Assembly: GCA_027924585.1 (NCBI GenBank)
Contig: BSBM01000092.1
Coordinates: 12,151,501-12,215,500, forward strand
Length of the DNA stretch: 64,000 bases
Direction: 5' to 3'
From: Larix kaempferi
Lineage: Eukaryota > Streptophyta > Pinopsida > Pinales > Pinaceae
In this document: positions 34,446 through 46,172 of the stretch, in pieces
How the letters are laid out: every line of letters begins with the position of its first letter
Position numbering within the stretch: position 1 is the first letter of the stretch
Notes under the pieces: model-generated
Told to the model about the DNA's origin: nothing
What the model saw: the letters and a program-made list of their open reading frames with translations, nothing else
Databases searched by the model: none
Position numbers and translations under genes: made by a program

Positions 34446-37400
34446 TTAAAAACATTGCAATGGAATGTCGTCCTCAATTATCTGTTCATGGTCATATTTG
34501 GACAGTTTCCATTTTTTATTTTTTAATTGTTTTTTCGATGGAACTTGAACCAATTTTATTCGAGATGCACATACTAAATGACTATATTGACAACATATAA
34601 CATCAGGTTCATAATCCTGAAAGTAGACATAATTTTGAGTCATATGGGTCTACTAAAAAAATAGCCCTTTAAAATGATGGATCCTCTCTCGTATGTATAT
34701 CTGTTGTCATTGTAGTCTTCCAATAACTTCATTTTTCCTTCAGTGCATCGCATCAAATAATACTTCACATTTTCGTTGTTGTCTACAGGTGCAATCAAAG
34801 CAAAAACATCCCCTGTGTTAATTACAATTGAAGTTAGGATTTTTAAATCAATTAAATTGACTAATATACGTGTGTATAAGGTGATGGACAAGAATGAACA
34901 ATCGACAAAACAGTGGTATTTGATCATTACCTTCTCTAACAATATCTGAAATTTTGTCGCCATCAGATGATATTGCTATTTCTTCTGATTCTAATTCTTC
35001 TATGCTTGCTAGTGGCATTTTTCCTTTAGGATTAATCTCTATGTGTTTCCAATGTTTTACATAGTTGTTCGTTATGTTTTCACAAACTTCTATAGATTCA
35101 ATATTTTCAGTGCAATTATCACAAAATCATGATTGCTTTCTACTGTCAAATGCATACACCTTTTGGAAGGCTTTTGTTTGAATAGAGTGAAAATATCTAG
35201 TCCCATGTATGGTGCTAGTGTCGTATGGTATTGATCTATTTATATCTTGGACCCCAACAAGCCAAAAAAACCTAGTACACAAATGACAAATTTTGATGTT
35301 AGGTACATACTTTTTTTTAAATTGACAATAAAATATAAATTAAAACATTTGTGTGTACATACCTGTGCACATCTTTTGAATGTTGATTATAATCATGGTT
35401 TAGATGTGATTTACACCATTGGACAACCTCTGCAGCTAAATGGAATCTGCAGAACTATGGTTCATTTGCCATCTTCGAAGTGCTCTTTTTACGCATGCTC
35501 CTACACCATCATGTTCACCTTTTCCATGACCAGTTTCAAACAAATTCCAGCGATGTTTGATGTTCAATGCTTTATGAAGTCAACATAACTAATAAAATGA
35601 TCGCGGAGATTTAAATTGTCTGGCACATCCATCCGACCATATCTAATGCTCATTGAATTTAACGTTACGTCCCTTTAGTGAATTGTAGAAAATACTTTCA
35701 ATATAATGCTGAATAAAATGTGTATCGTGTGTACGATCGTCGCTGATATAAAAGTGATATTCTTTAATCACATCTCGATTATCACACGTGCTTTCAATGC
35801 CATCAACATCCTGTTGAGAATGTCTATATAAAACATGGACAAATATCGAAACTTGGTCAGAATGATAGTATTTGCTCCGTATCTCTTTTTGTGCAACAAA
35901 TGTGTAATTTTTTGCAAAATCAACCACTGACAAAATTGTTCCTGGTCGAAAAATTTCACGAGACTATTTGAATTGAAGGTCTTGCCATCGTGCTCTATGT
36001 GAATGCTTGATGTATTTATAAATTTCACTTTCAAATTTCTTGAGAAAATTTGTCACACCTATTTTATCTTCTCGCAAATCAATCCTTTTGGAATGTACAT
36101 CACTAGTACTTGTAATGTATTCATATCTTCTCCAATCAACGGTGACATTTGACAGCGAGTGATCAGTATCAATAGGACATTTATTGTGGAATAAAACCAA
36201 ATTTTCACAATGATTACAATGTTTCCATTGACACATTTCTTATTATAAAATACTTCATCATGATTTCTCTCACATAGGGTTTGAGATATGAATTCACGTA
36301 TTGTGGGTGGAGGTGGTGAATTTGTCCAAAACATTTTACCAAATTCAAGAAATGTGTCATAATATAATTGAAATTGCACATGATAATGGCAACAACATGT
36401 GTTATGGATAGTAATAGGTCTAACATACCATGGTTTTAATTGCACAACTGTAGTGATTGACACATTAATTCCATGATGATATTCCTTGAATTTATTGAAC
36501 AATTGTACTTGTGTCATATCCATTATATGTTTTGGTCTGCTTACATATACTCCTCGTGATACTCTTTATCGTATTACATCTCTTGAATTTGGTGAAACTC
36601 GAACATGTGTCAACTAATATTCTCGTACAATATCTTTAACACCTGCTCCCATTCTATCTTTGTAAGGCTGTCTACAAATAATTGCCCAGCAAGCAAGTTC
36701 ATCATTTTCATCTATTTGCATTATGAATCTCCTATGTTTGTATAATGTCTTTATTGAGGTTCCAATTGCTTTTGCTAGCTGTGTTGTCAAACATTTTTGT
36801 TTAGTACTAGTCGAAATAATTGTTGTATGAATTGCTCTTCGTGCAGCACTAATGTCTTTCTTCCTAGATTTTCCAAACTTTTTTATTGCATCACCTATAT
36901 TTTCTATCACATTATGTTTTAATTTCGACTCTTTGGTCGCCTTGTGAATACCCAATAATGACGTAGCATCTTCTAACTTCTTGGTCACTAATAAACATCT
37001 CAAAATTTGTACTTGTCCTGTTGCTGAATAATTTTTCAGAACATCATCATAAATTTTTTGAGCCCGATATCGTGTAGCATGTATGGGTATTTTTTTTTCC
37101 ATATTTGTTGCAATCAACGTTTTTTAACGTTTCATCATCAATGGTGAAAGTACCTATACATCAAGTTAAATTTAATTTAACATGTATTCAAAAACCAATT
37201 CATTATAAAAAATGAATTTGGAAAATACATGATATATACATACCTAGTCCAATTTCTGGTTCTTGAACTTGATCTTCAATATTGACTTCATCGACATTAG
37301 TATGTAAATCACTATTTACATCTTCAACAATGGTTTCTTCAACTTCAATTTGTTCTTCTTGTACTTTATTTTCAATTTTCATTTCATCAACATTATCATA

Positions 37401-37552
37401 TAAAACTATATTTGTATCTTCAATAATCGTTGCTTGCGTTTCTGCAAGGCTTGCTTTGTTGGCATGATATTTAAGTTTTTTTTTTCTCTATTATCATCAT
37501 CATCAGCACGTTTACGATCATATTTTCTTTGACGGTTTCTCTTACTGCCCAT
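34446..37552 (-). pseudogene. DDE-like transposase gene, four exons, decayed
   Basis: Exons on the minus strand: 37,552-37,244, 37,153-35,363, 35,271-34,931 and 34,812-34,446. The introns are 90, 91 and 118 bp with GT...AG ends and matching phases. The N-terminus is basic (GSKRNRQRKYDRKRADDDD), followed by an acidic linker and a helical DNA-binding-like part with AIGTSIKTLYKHRR. A Cys/His block (LKPWYVRPITIHNTCCCHYH, then CNHCENLVLFHNKC) precedes the core, with VVDFAKNYTF (Asp near 35,920), IWSDGCARQFKS (Asp near 35,633) and ETGHGKGEHDGVGA (near 35,510). The C-terminal part includes DVFALIAP. Seven stops, several at expected Trp codons, and about five frameshifts (two in A-runs near 37,480 and 37,090) kill it. 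The layout matches an uncharacterised protein family I recall from animals and early land plants. The catalytic role of the acidic residues is inferred. Confidence 0.65.
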
Positions 37553-37629
37553 GATTGTTTAATCTATAAATGATAAATTAAAGAATCATCATTTTATAGT
37601 AAAAAAACAAAATAAAGATTTAAAAACAG

Positions 37630-38430
37630 TTATGAAATTTATAAACACATGAACTGAAATTGACTTCACCTTATCAAAATCTTGTAAGAGTCTTTTGAAG
37701 AAAAAGTCATTGGAAACAAATTTCCTTTGAAAAGAACCTTCTTTGAATGAAATAAGAACTCCTTGACAATAAATCACCTTTGAAAAAACCCATTGGAAAA
37801 GAATAAGAACACTTTCTAAATAAATCTTCTTTGCAAAACCACTGGAAAAAAAACTTCTTTGAAAAAATACCTAGGAAAATGATTTCTTTGTAAAAACCGT
37901 TGCAAAGAAATAACTTTTTTGCAAAAATAACTTGGGAGACTTTGAAAAAACCCCTTTTCGAAGAAATAAGAAGGAAAAATACATCTCTTTTGTAAAAATA
38001 ACTTGAAATAAAATCTTATTTGCAAAAATTCCTTGGAATAAAAACTCTGTAAATGCACCCTTTGGAAAGAAACATTTTCTGAAAAAACCACTTGTAAAAT
38101 ACTTTGTAAAAAAAACGTCTTTTACAAAAATATCTAGAAAAAAAAAACTTTGAAAAAACTCATTTGAAAAAATCATTTTCAAATAAATAAGAAGGAAAAA
38201 TACAACTCCTTTGAAAAAATAACTTGGAATAAAAACTCTTTAAAATCACCATTTTGGGAAAAAAACCCATTGCAAAGAAATAAGAAGTGCAAAAAGCTTG
38301 GAATAAAAACTCATTTTGCAAAAATGCCTTAGAAAAACTTTATTTCAATGTATTCCTTAGAAAGAAATAAGAAAAAAAATACCTTATAAAAAAAATCCCT
38401 TTGCAAAAAAAATCCTAAGAAAACCCCTTC
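37630..38430. repeat. A-rich degenerate array near transposase promoter
   Basis: Loose repeats of 'cttggaataaaaactc', 'tttgcaaaaa', 'cctttgaaaaa' and 'gaaataagaaggaaaaatac' fill about 800 bp directly upstream of the transposase start. The minus-strand open frames here (38,091-37,816 and 38,182-37,871) are Phe/Lys-rich repeat translations, not genes. Confidence 0.8.
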
Positions 38431-38577
38431 AAAAATATTCTGACCAGAAGTATGTGAAATTAAAATGTGCAAAATTAATTAAAGTATTTAGTTTTATTTA
38501 TATAAGTTTAGACAAGAACGCTATTTTTATTATTATTATTTTTTTTTTTTTGACCGATGAGTTTTTTTATGTTTGGT

Positions 38578-38679
38578 TATTCGGTCGAATAACCTTTGTT
38601 CTAATAGACGTCGTCGTTACGGAAAACAGTTATTCAGCCGAATAATTATTCGGTCGAATAATTATTTGGCCAAATAACC
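38578..38679. repeat. Right terminal palindrome cluster
   Basis: Palindromes lie at 38,578-38,593 (TTATTCGGTCGAATAA), 38,630-38,645 (TTATTCAGCCGAATAA), 38,646-38,661 and 38,662-38,677 (TTATTTGGCCAAATAA, a perfect palindrome carrying paired changes). ACGTCGTCGT lies at about 38,608-38,617 between the inner site and the outer cluster, the mirror of the left end. Confidence 0.8.
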
Positions 38680-38689
38680 TCTGAAACTT

Positions 38690-40560
38690 GAAAATATGAT
38701 TTTCCCTCACAATTTTCAGGTTTCTCCATTTTCGAAAGGTAAAAAGAATATTTTACACTACAAAGCGACTGTCGGACTTGATACCATTAGTTTTTTTATT
38801 GAATCTAATTTCCGAATATATAGATTTTGTTGTGTATAGGTAAGATCTGATATTTGTAATTATTTGTTTTCTAAACAGATGTCGAGTTTGGTTTCATCTC
38901 TTTCAAAATGCGGTGAAATGAAAAATCCATAACTTTAAAAATACACCACCAAAAAAATTGAGAAAACTATGGTGCAGTTAATTGGCGTGTCTACTTCAAA
39001 AGGGTATTCATAGATTTTTTAGTTTTATATTCAATTGAGAGAAACGTTTTGCGACAAAAAATATTTTGAAAATCGACAAGGTTTCTCCATTGATCGAATT
39101 CAAAAAAATATAATAATTAGTATATAGATCCATTGGTTACAAAATTATAGTCATGCAGTAGTATATTGTGTGTAGATTGTTGTAGCATATTTGGTTTTTG
39201 CAAAAAACAAGTTTAACAATGATTTTACGTGTGCGACAAAACATGGCTATTTTGTAGTCCTTTCATTTTATAAAAACACACTGTCAAACATTTGCCGAAT
39301 CGACATATCAAATCTCAATATAAAAAATTGAAAAAAATATGGATAGCAAGCTAACATAATTCTCTAAAAGTTTTCTTTTTAATGAAAAGTGAAATTCCAA
39401 ACAAAAATATCACTTTTATTTGTTCAAAGATGGAAAACATGAAAAACTCATATTTATTTTCTCACGGGACCCCCCAAAATAGACACCCATCTTCATGGAT
39501 TCACCCAATTACCAAAGTTATAGATATGGCAGCATTAGATATGTTGATTGAGGGTTAGAAGAAAATATTTTTAGGTGCATAAAATCAGATTTGGTACAAC
39601 CATTTCTTGTGGATGTAGAGAGAAAGATTTGGGACAACCATTGCTTGTGGGTGCAAAAAATCAACATTGGGACAACCACTGCTTGTGGGTGTAGAAAATA
39701 AGCATTAGGGAAATCTTTGCTTGAATGTGAAAGTGGCATAGAAGACAATAAGGGATTACCACAAATTGTGGTTGACCAAGAAGATCATCAACTTGATGTA
39801 ACCTATTGATTTTATCTATATATTACATAATTTAAATATATCTTACATGTTTACTTGTGTATAATTTTTGGATTGAATTAAATGATTAATATTCGTTGAT
39901 AACTATTAATGAATGTATAAGTGAAATTGATAAAGATAGTGTTCAAGAAAAGGAATTAAGTGCAAGACACTAATTCACCCCCCCCTCTCAGTATCCCTAT
40001 TGTGTTCAACATTCTTCAACTACAATGCCAAATCAAGGCAAAAAATAATTAATATAACTTGTAATGGACAAAAAAAATCCACAACAAGGATGCAAATAAA
40101 ACAGATTCTAGAATTGAATTGAAAGATAAAAACTTATAATCGACCCAATTCATAGAAAATTGAGGTTTTATGTGGATTCATGGTTTTTTTTGGGAAAATA
40201 AGTGATTTTGGGACACACTTTTTCTACAAAATAGTGAAAAGAGCTTAGGAAGAAAAAAAATTGAGGTCTTTCTTATGTTGAGGAAAATAGTAGGGTTCTT
40301 TTTCGTAGGAAGGTTATATCAAACATAAAATAAAAATAAAATCAATGTAATGACAATGCCATTTAAAAGGGGCTAGAACTAGGGCACACATAATCAATTG
40401 TGAACTATAGGTTTCATAACCAATGGAATTTCCAAATGTAGTGTTGGTGTTTTGGTACCAACCCCTACCAAAAGGTAGACATTCAGGGTTGTGTAAATTG
40501 GGTACTAGATCAAATTATATGGAGGAAAATTAAAAGAACCAACAACACCCTTAGATTACT
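38690..40560. other. Intergenic, no gene
   Basis: This AT-rich stretch separates the transposon from duplication copy 2. A ~54-bp tandem repeat occupies 39,585-39,720. A 'caccccccccctctcagtatcc' -like pyrimidine run near 39,978-40,000, followed by 'tgtgttcaacattc', resembles a minus-strand polypurine tract and LTR edge of another plant LTR element, but nothing around it confirms that. Confidence 0.4.
39585..39720. repeat. ~54-bp tandem repeat, ~3 copies
   Basis: The phrase 'gggacaaccattgcttgtgg', with small changes, recurs with 'gtgcaaaaaatcaacattg' or 'gtagaaaataagcatt' between copies. A fourth weaker copy may lie at the right edge. Confidence 0.8.
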
Positions 40561-41983
40561 CTATGCAATGAAAAATGAAGTAATCTAGAGAAAAAGATAG
40601 ACAACACATAAGATAAACTATGTATATTGTATTAATAAGGAATTGTGCAACACCATCTCATCTCCTCGTATCCTTAATGTGTCTAGTTCTCTCATCATTT
40701 GGAGTATCTAGGAATCCTAGGTGATGGTTGTTTGCTTGGTTCATTGGTAATGGAATGTAATACGAGCTGGTCAGGATTAGTTTGTCATCCTTTTTTGAGT
40801 TAAAAGGTTTAGAATTCATGTGTGCTAGTGATACGATATTTTTTTGTCTCATAGATTAAGTATAAAGGGGATCTTTCTCTAGTGCGATTTGAGGGATTTC
40901 GTCTCTCATTCTTGGAAAGAGTGGCATGGTCTTACTGATGAGTATGGTCTTCGTGTCTTTAATAATCATTTGGTTATGGAGCTTGAAAGACTTATCCCAA
41001 AGGTGGAATTATACAAATTGAAATTTGGAATACATGGGCCTTTCTTGAGAGATTTGAGTTGGATTTTTTGTTAACAACTTCCGAACATCATGATTCTCAT
41101 CACTTTTTATATATTATTTGTTAGAGGAATCTACTATCCATGGTCCTAAATGTGCATTGGATATATAGGGATTCAAAGGATAAATGAACTCATCAATTGC
41201 ATAATGTTTGGTCATATTGGATTTTCTTATAAGTTGAGATTTTTTTGCATAGTTTGTTATTTATCAGGGGTTCTATCCAAGGCCAATATGGCCAAGGGTG
41301 GGATTTATAATGTACTTTATTCTATTTGTTAGCATTCTAAGATAGTAAAGAATATCTTTTAAGAGTGATAGTATGCCAAATAGTATTGGAGGTTTCTTGA
41401 GGATCAATGTTCAAGGGTGCTTTATGGTACAACTACACTTGCAAGGATTTGACATTGTTTGAGTTCACATTGTTACTAATTCTATGGAATATTAGTTATA
41501 AGGTAGTTTTTTCTCATGAGGTTAACTCACTCTTTTCATTTTGTTCTATGTGGCTAGATGAAGTTCCTATCAACTTCTACCCAAAGGAGCTTCATTGATA
41601 AAAGATGTCAATTCTTTGGAATTTTCTTCTAGTACTTGTTGCTACGAGGAAGATGATATTATACCACCTATATGTATCCTTGGACATCATTTCTTGCATA
41701 CTTTTTAAAAAATATTTTTGTGTCAATATGATGTATTTTACAAACAAAAAATGTAATTTGAAGTGGTTTAGTTACACTCTAATAATCATTTGCCTAATGT
41801 ACCATAATATAGAAATATTATGCCAAGAGTTGGGAATAAGAAAGTCTATATGTATTGTTTTCCATTTGAATGAAATTTAAGTCTTAGGGAATATTATGAA
41901 CAAAATTAGGAAAAGTAGAAGAAATGGATAGATGCTGGCCCTTTAGGTGGAACGAAAATACATCATGAAATACATGTTTCTTT

Positions 41984-42386
41984 TGAGGATTCTCTTTTTT
42001 TTTATCAGTTAGACATAGATCCTTATATTATCATCGTAAAAATATACAGAGTGTGATCAAGCCCTCTTGTGACCGAGAAAAAAGACCTCAGAGAAAGTAT
42101 GTAACCAGGCCCTCTCGTTAACGAGAAAACGGACCTCAAAAAAATGTATGTATCCAGAGTTGCTAACAGTCTAAGTAAAGTTGAGTTTGCAGAAACAGAA
42201 ATTGAAACATTGCACTCTCGTGAGCCAAAACCAAAAACTGAACAAAAACAAGGGACAAAAAAACTAAATACTGGTGTGGTCCACCTGCTCCTCCTAACTC
42301 TGTGGTTGGATCCTTAGCAAGCGTGATTCCAAACCGACAAACAAATTTCTATTGATTATACAGGATTTGTTTCTGAGGATTCTCTT
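41984..42386 (-). mobile_element. SINE-like retroposed insertion, 13-bp TSD
   Basis: The 13-bp TGAGGATTCTCTT flanks the insert on both sides (41,984-41,996 and 42,374-42,386). Copy 1 has no insert at the matching place (about 10,420). The 377-bp insert begins with a T-run on the plus strand, that is, a poly(A) tail on the minus strand. A phrase GGTTTGGAATC near the other end resembles a tRNA-type B box (GGTTCGAATC), only weakly. It contains a ~58-bp internal duplication ('gccctcttgtgaccgagaa' and 'gccctctcgttaacgagaa'). Long TSD plus poly(A) indicates target-primed retroposition. Confidence 0.65.
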
Positions 42387-43182
42387 CTTCAAAAGGGTAG
42401 AAAAAACTTAAAAAAAAACATGGAAAGATCAAAAATTAAAAATTGTATGTATATAAACTTACTTTTATATGTATCCTAAAAATGTGATTTTCATTTTAAG
42501 TTAAATATCTCATTCTGTTGTTTTTTTAAATATTTTTTCTGATTACACAAAATTATTTACAATCAAAGAGGATACTCACACAGAGAGTACTCACAAATTA
42601 TTTGCATCATGATTTTCAAAAACAAAAACGGTAAAAAGAAATGTACACAAACATTTACATTATCTTTCTCAAAAAATACTAAACCAACAATAAAAAAAAC
42701 TAAATAAACATCTAAATCCAACCCCATAATATCTTTGATTAAAAGAAATCCTTGAGCAAGTAGCTAAATCCTTACCTCTTCTTTCAATTAAAAAAAACAT
42801 ATATTGTAATTATTAAAAAAATTAAATGTATCACTTTTTAGCAGTTTAGACTTTTCTAATTTTTAGATTGTTTGTTCTCCAAGACTACTCCTTTATGCCA
42901 CGCTATTTGTGTGCTCAAACTTCTCATTTTAAATGCCAGCATAATTCATAGCCTAATAGAACACTCACGCTAATATTTACCCGTGCATTCCAAATGTGCA
43001 GAATTTTGTCCTAAAACATACATGGGAAATAATGCTGCAAAATATAGATTTCAAACTACCTTAAGCAAACAATAAAAATATTTATTGTATTATCTGTGAA
43101 TTACAAAATACAAGGAGAGATCGGTAATATAATTAAGGACTTTTCAGTGTTTCTTGTGGCTAAGAAAGAACCAACTGACGTG

Positions 43183-43700
43183 AAAGAAAGATTCAGATGA
43201 TCAAGTGATACTGTCCTAACATCTAGATACCTTGTCTTGCTAAACCGCCAGGTAGGTTGCGGGGTAGGGTTGCTCATTCCTGTTGAATCACAAGTTTTTG
43301 GTATATCTGGCTTACCGGCTATTAGATATACCTCTTAGAGCTACCAGTTTAAGTTCTTCTTTTGCTAAACCACGGGGTAGAGTTGCTCATTCCTGTTGAA
43401 TCACAAGTTTCTGATATATCTGGCTTACCAACGGTTAGATATACCTCTCAGAGCTACCAGTTTAAGTTCTTGTCCCATCCGTGGTTCTATAGCTCATTTA
43501 ATATTCCATAATTGCATATACAGTTATAAATCGAGTAGTAGTTCCCTATCCGTTTAATGGCCCTCTTTCTAAAAACCAACTGACCTGAAAGAAAGATTCA
43601 GATGATCAAGTGATACTCTAATAACATCCAGATACCTTGTCTTGCTAAACCGGGGTAGGGTTGCTCATTCCTGTTGAGTCACAAATTTATGGTATATCTG
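43183..43700. repeat. Nested tandem duplications before element F
   Basis: A ~118-bp unit ('ttgctcattcctgttgaatc', 'atatctggcttaccggc', 'gagctaccagtttaagttc') starts near 43,233 and 43,356. A third partial copy near 43,635 is split by element F and resumes at 58,511. A larger ~405-bp duplication starts with 'gaaagaaagattcagatgat' at 43,183 and 43,588. Copy 1 lacks these expansions. Confidence 0.8.
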
Positions 43701-44477
43701 TTGGAATTAATTTCCAACCTATCTCATTTACTGCGAATCTGTCCGGCATATATGTATTCAAGTGTAACATCCCTCTTTTACTTGTTCCTATTTCTTTGTA
43801 AATTATAACTATGTATGTAGGCTTGGTGAGGAGCTCAAGGCCAAGGCCCCACCAATGGACCTTGAAAGTTTTGTCATTTTATGTTTCCTTAATTATAATT
43901 GTTACTATAGGCTTAGGAGACTAAGGACGCGACACAACTTAATATCGGGCCATGAATCCAGCTAGGGAAAAAGGTTAAGGGTGAATAACGTCCTGTGAAA
44001 CTAGTAATAATGACTAGGAGTCATTATTGTGCTATAGGATACAAAAAGGAAGACTATTTACAAATGATAGCCTATGGGAAGAATTGACATGCTCCGTGAG
44101 GACCACTAAGCGTCGCAAATATCATACTCTACTCTTACAAGGTTACAAAGTAGGTAATACACTTATTATCTTAATAAGAGTTATTCTTATTATTAACCGG
44201 TGGTACCCCCTTAAGCTTATAGTAAATACTTACTAGTGGCGTCAATATAAAGGAAAGACTACCCTAGCTATGTATCATTAAGTAAAAGGGGTATACATAA
44301 ATATATTATATTTATGTATTTAATTCATAAATAAATGTATGTTACTTCTAGTTAAGCGAAAATGTGAACTTTAGGATTACCTACCAAGCCATGCATGGGT
44401 TTTCGCCTAAAGTTAGAAAGATTCTCTACTAGGGCGCATTATCACTAAGGCATGAAAGTTAAGCCTTGTATTAATTT

Positions 44478-44935
44478 TGTTAGGATATTTAGACACTTAG
44501 GAGTTAGTTAAGATCAACTTGTGTAATATATCCGTTAGGGATAGTGTGTTTCTTTAGTATGAATTAGTATGCATTTGTAAATACTTAATCCGACGGTCAC
44601 GATATGTTTCCGACATAGAGTGATCCGACGGCTCAACTTCTCTTAGATCAAACCTAACCTTGATCCGTGGCTTAACACCCGATTGGTCCATGATCTCTAT
44701 TTAAAGAGCATGGAGGGTCATTGTTTAGTTGATCGATTATGAGAAGCTCATTTGTAACTTTCTTTCTTTGCATAATAAATTGTCCCGTAGAAGCTATTTG
44801 GCCGGGGCCGTGGAGTGTTTCCCTCAAGAGGGTTTAAACCACGTCAAAACATCGGTGTGTTGATCTGTGATCTGTTTGTGTGAAGTGGTTGCTCTTGGTG
44901 TTCGGTCCTTTGGTAGTACCCTGTGTACTCGAACA
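44478..44935 (+). mobile_element. 5' LTR of H
   Basis: Starts TGTTAGGATATTTAG and ends TACTCGAACA. A TATA-like 'ctatttaaagagcatgg' at about 44,697-44,713 is a plausible promoter for the genomic RNA, and 'aataaattg' near 44,776 could serve polyadenylation. Confidence 0.93.
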
Positions 44936-44947
44936 TGGTATCAGAGC
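44936..44947 (+). promoter_or_regulatory. Primer binding site of H
   Basis: TGGTATCAGAGC directly follows the 5' LTR; it is complementary to the 3' end of initiator tRNA-Met. Confidence 0.95.

Positions 44948-46172
<1,225 letters not shown>

Larger units (their letters stand above)
20609..38680. mobile_element. Large DNA transposon with palindrome-array termini
   Basis: Both ends carry clusters of TTATTCGGCCGAATAA-type palindromes (20,611-20,817 and 38,578-38,679). Read inward from either end, the order is the same: a tight cluster of palindromes, an ACGACGT word, then one more palindrome. Inside lie two decayed genes pointing toward each other, one with transposase motifs (34,446-37,552, minus) and one unknown (23,228-33,968, plus). 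Copia element C is inserted within; without it the element is about 11.1 kb. The exact terminal bases and target duplication could not be fixed. Both genes carry stops and frameshifts, so the copy is dead. Confidence 0.6.

Noticed and set aside
37816-38182. Two Phe-rich minus-strand frames
   Set aside because: They lie in the A-rich degenerate array upstream of the transposase gene and change with repeat register.
39978-40010. LTR boundary of a further retrotransposon
   Set aside because: The pyrimidine run is suggestive, but there is no partner LTR, primer site or coding remnant nearby.
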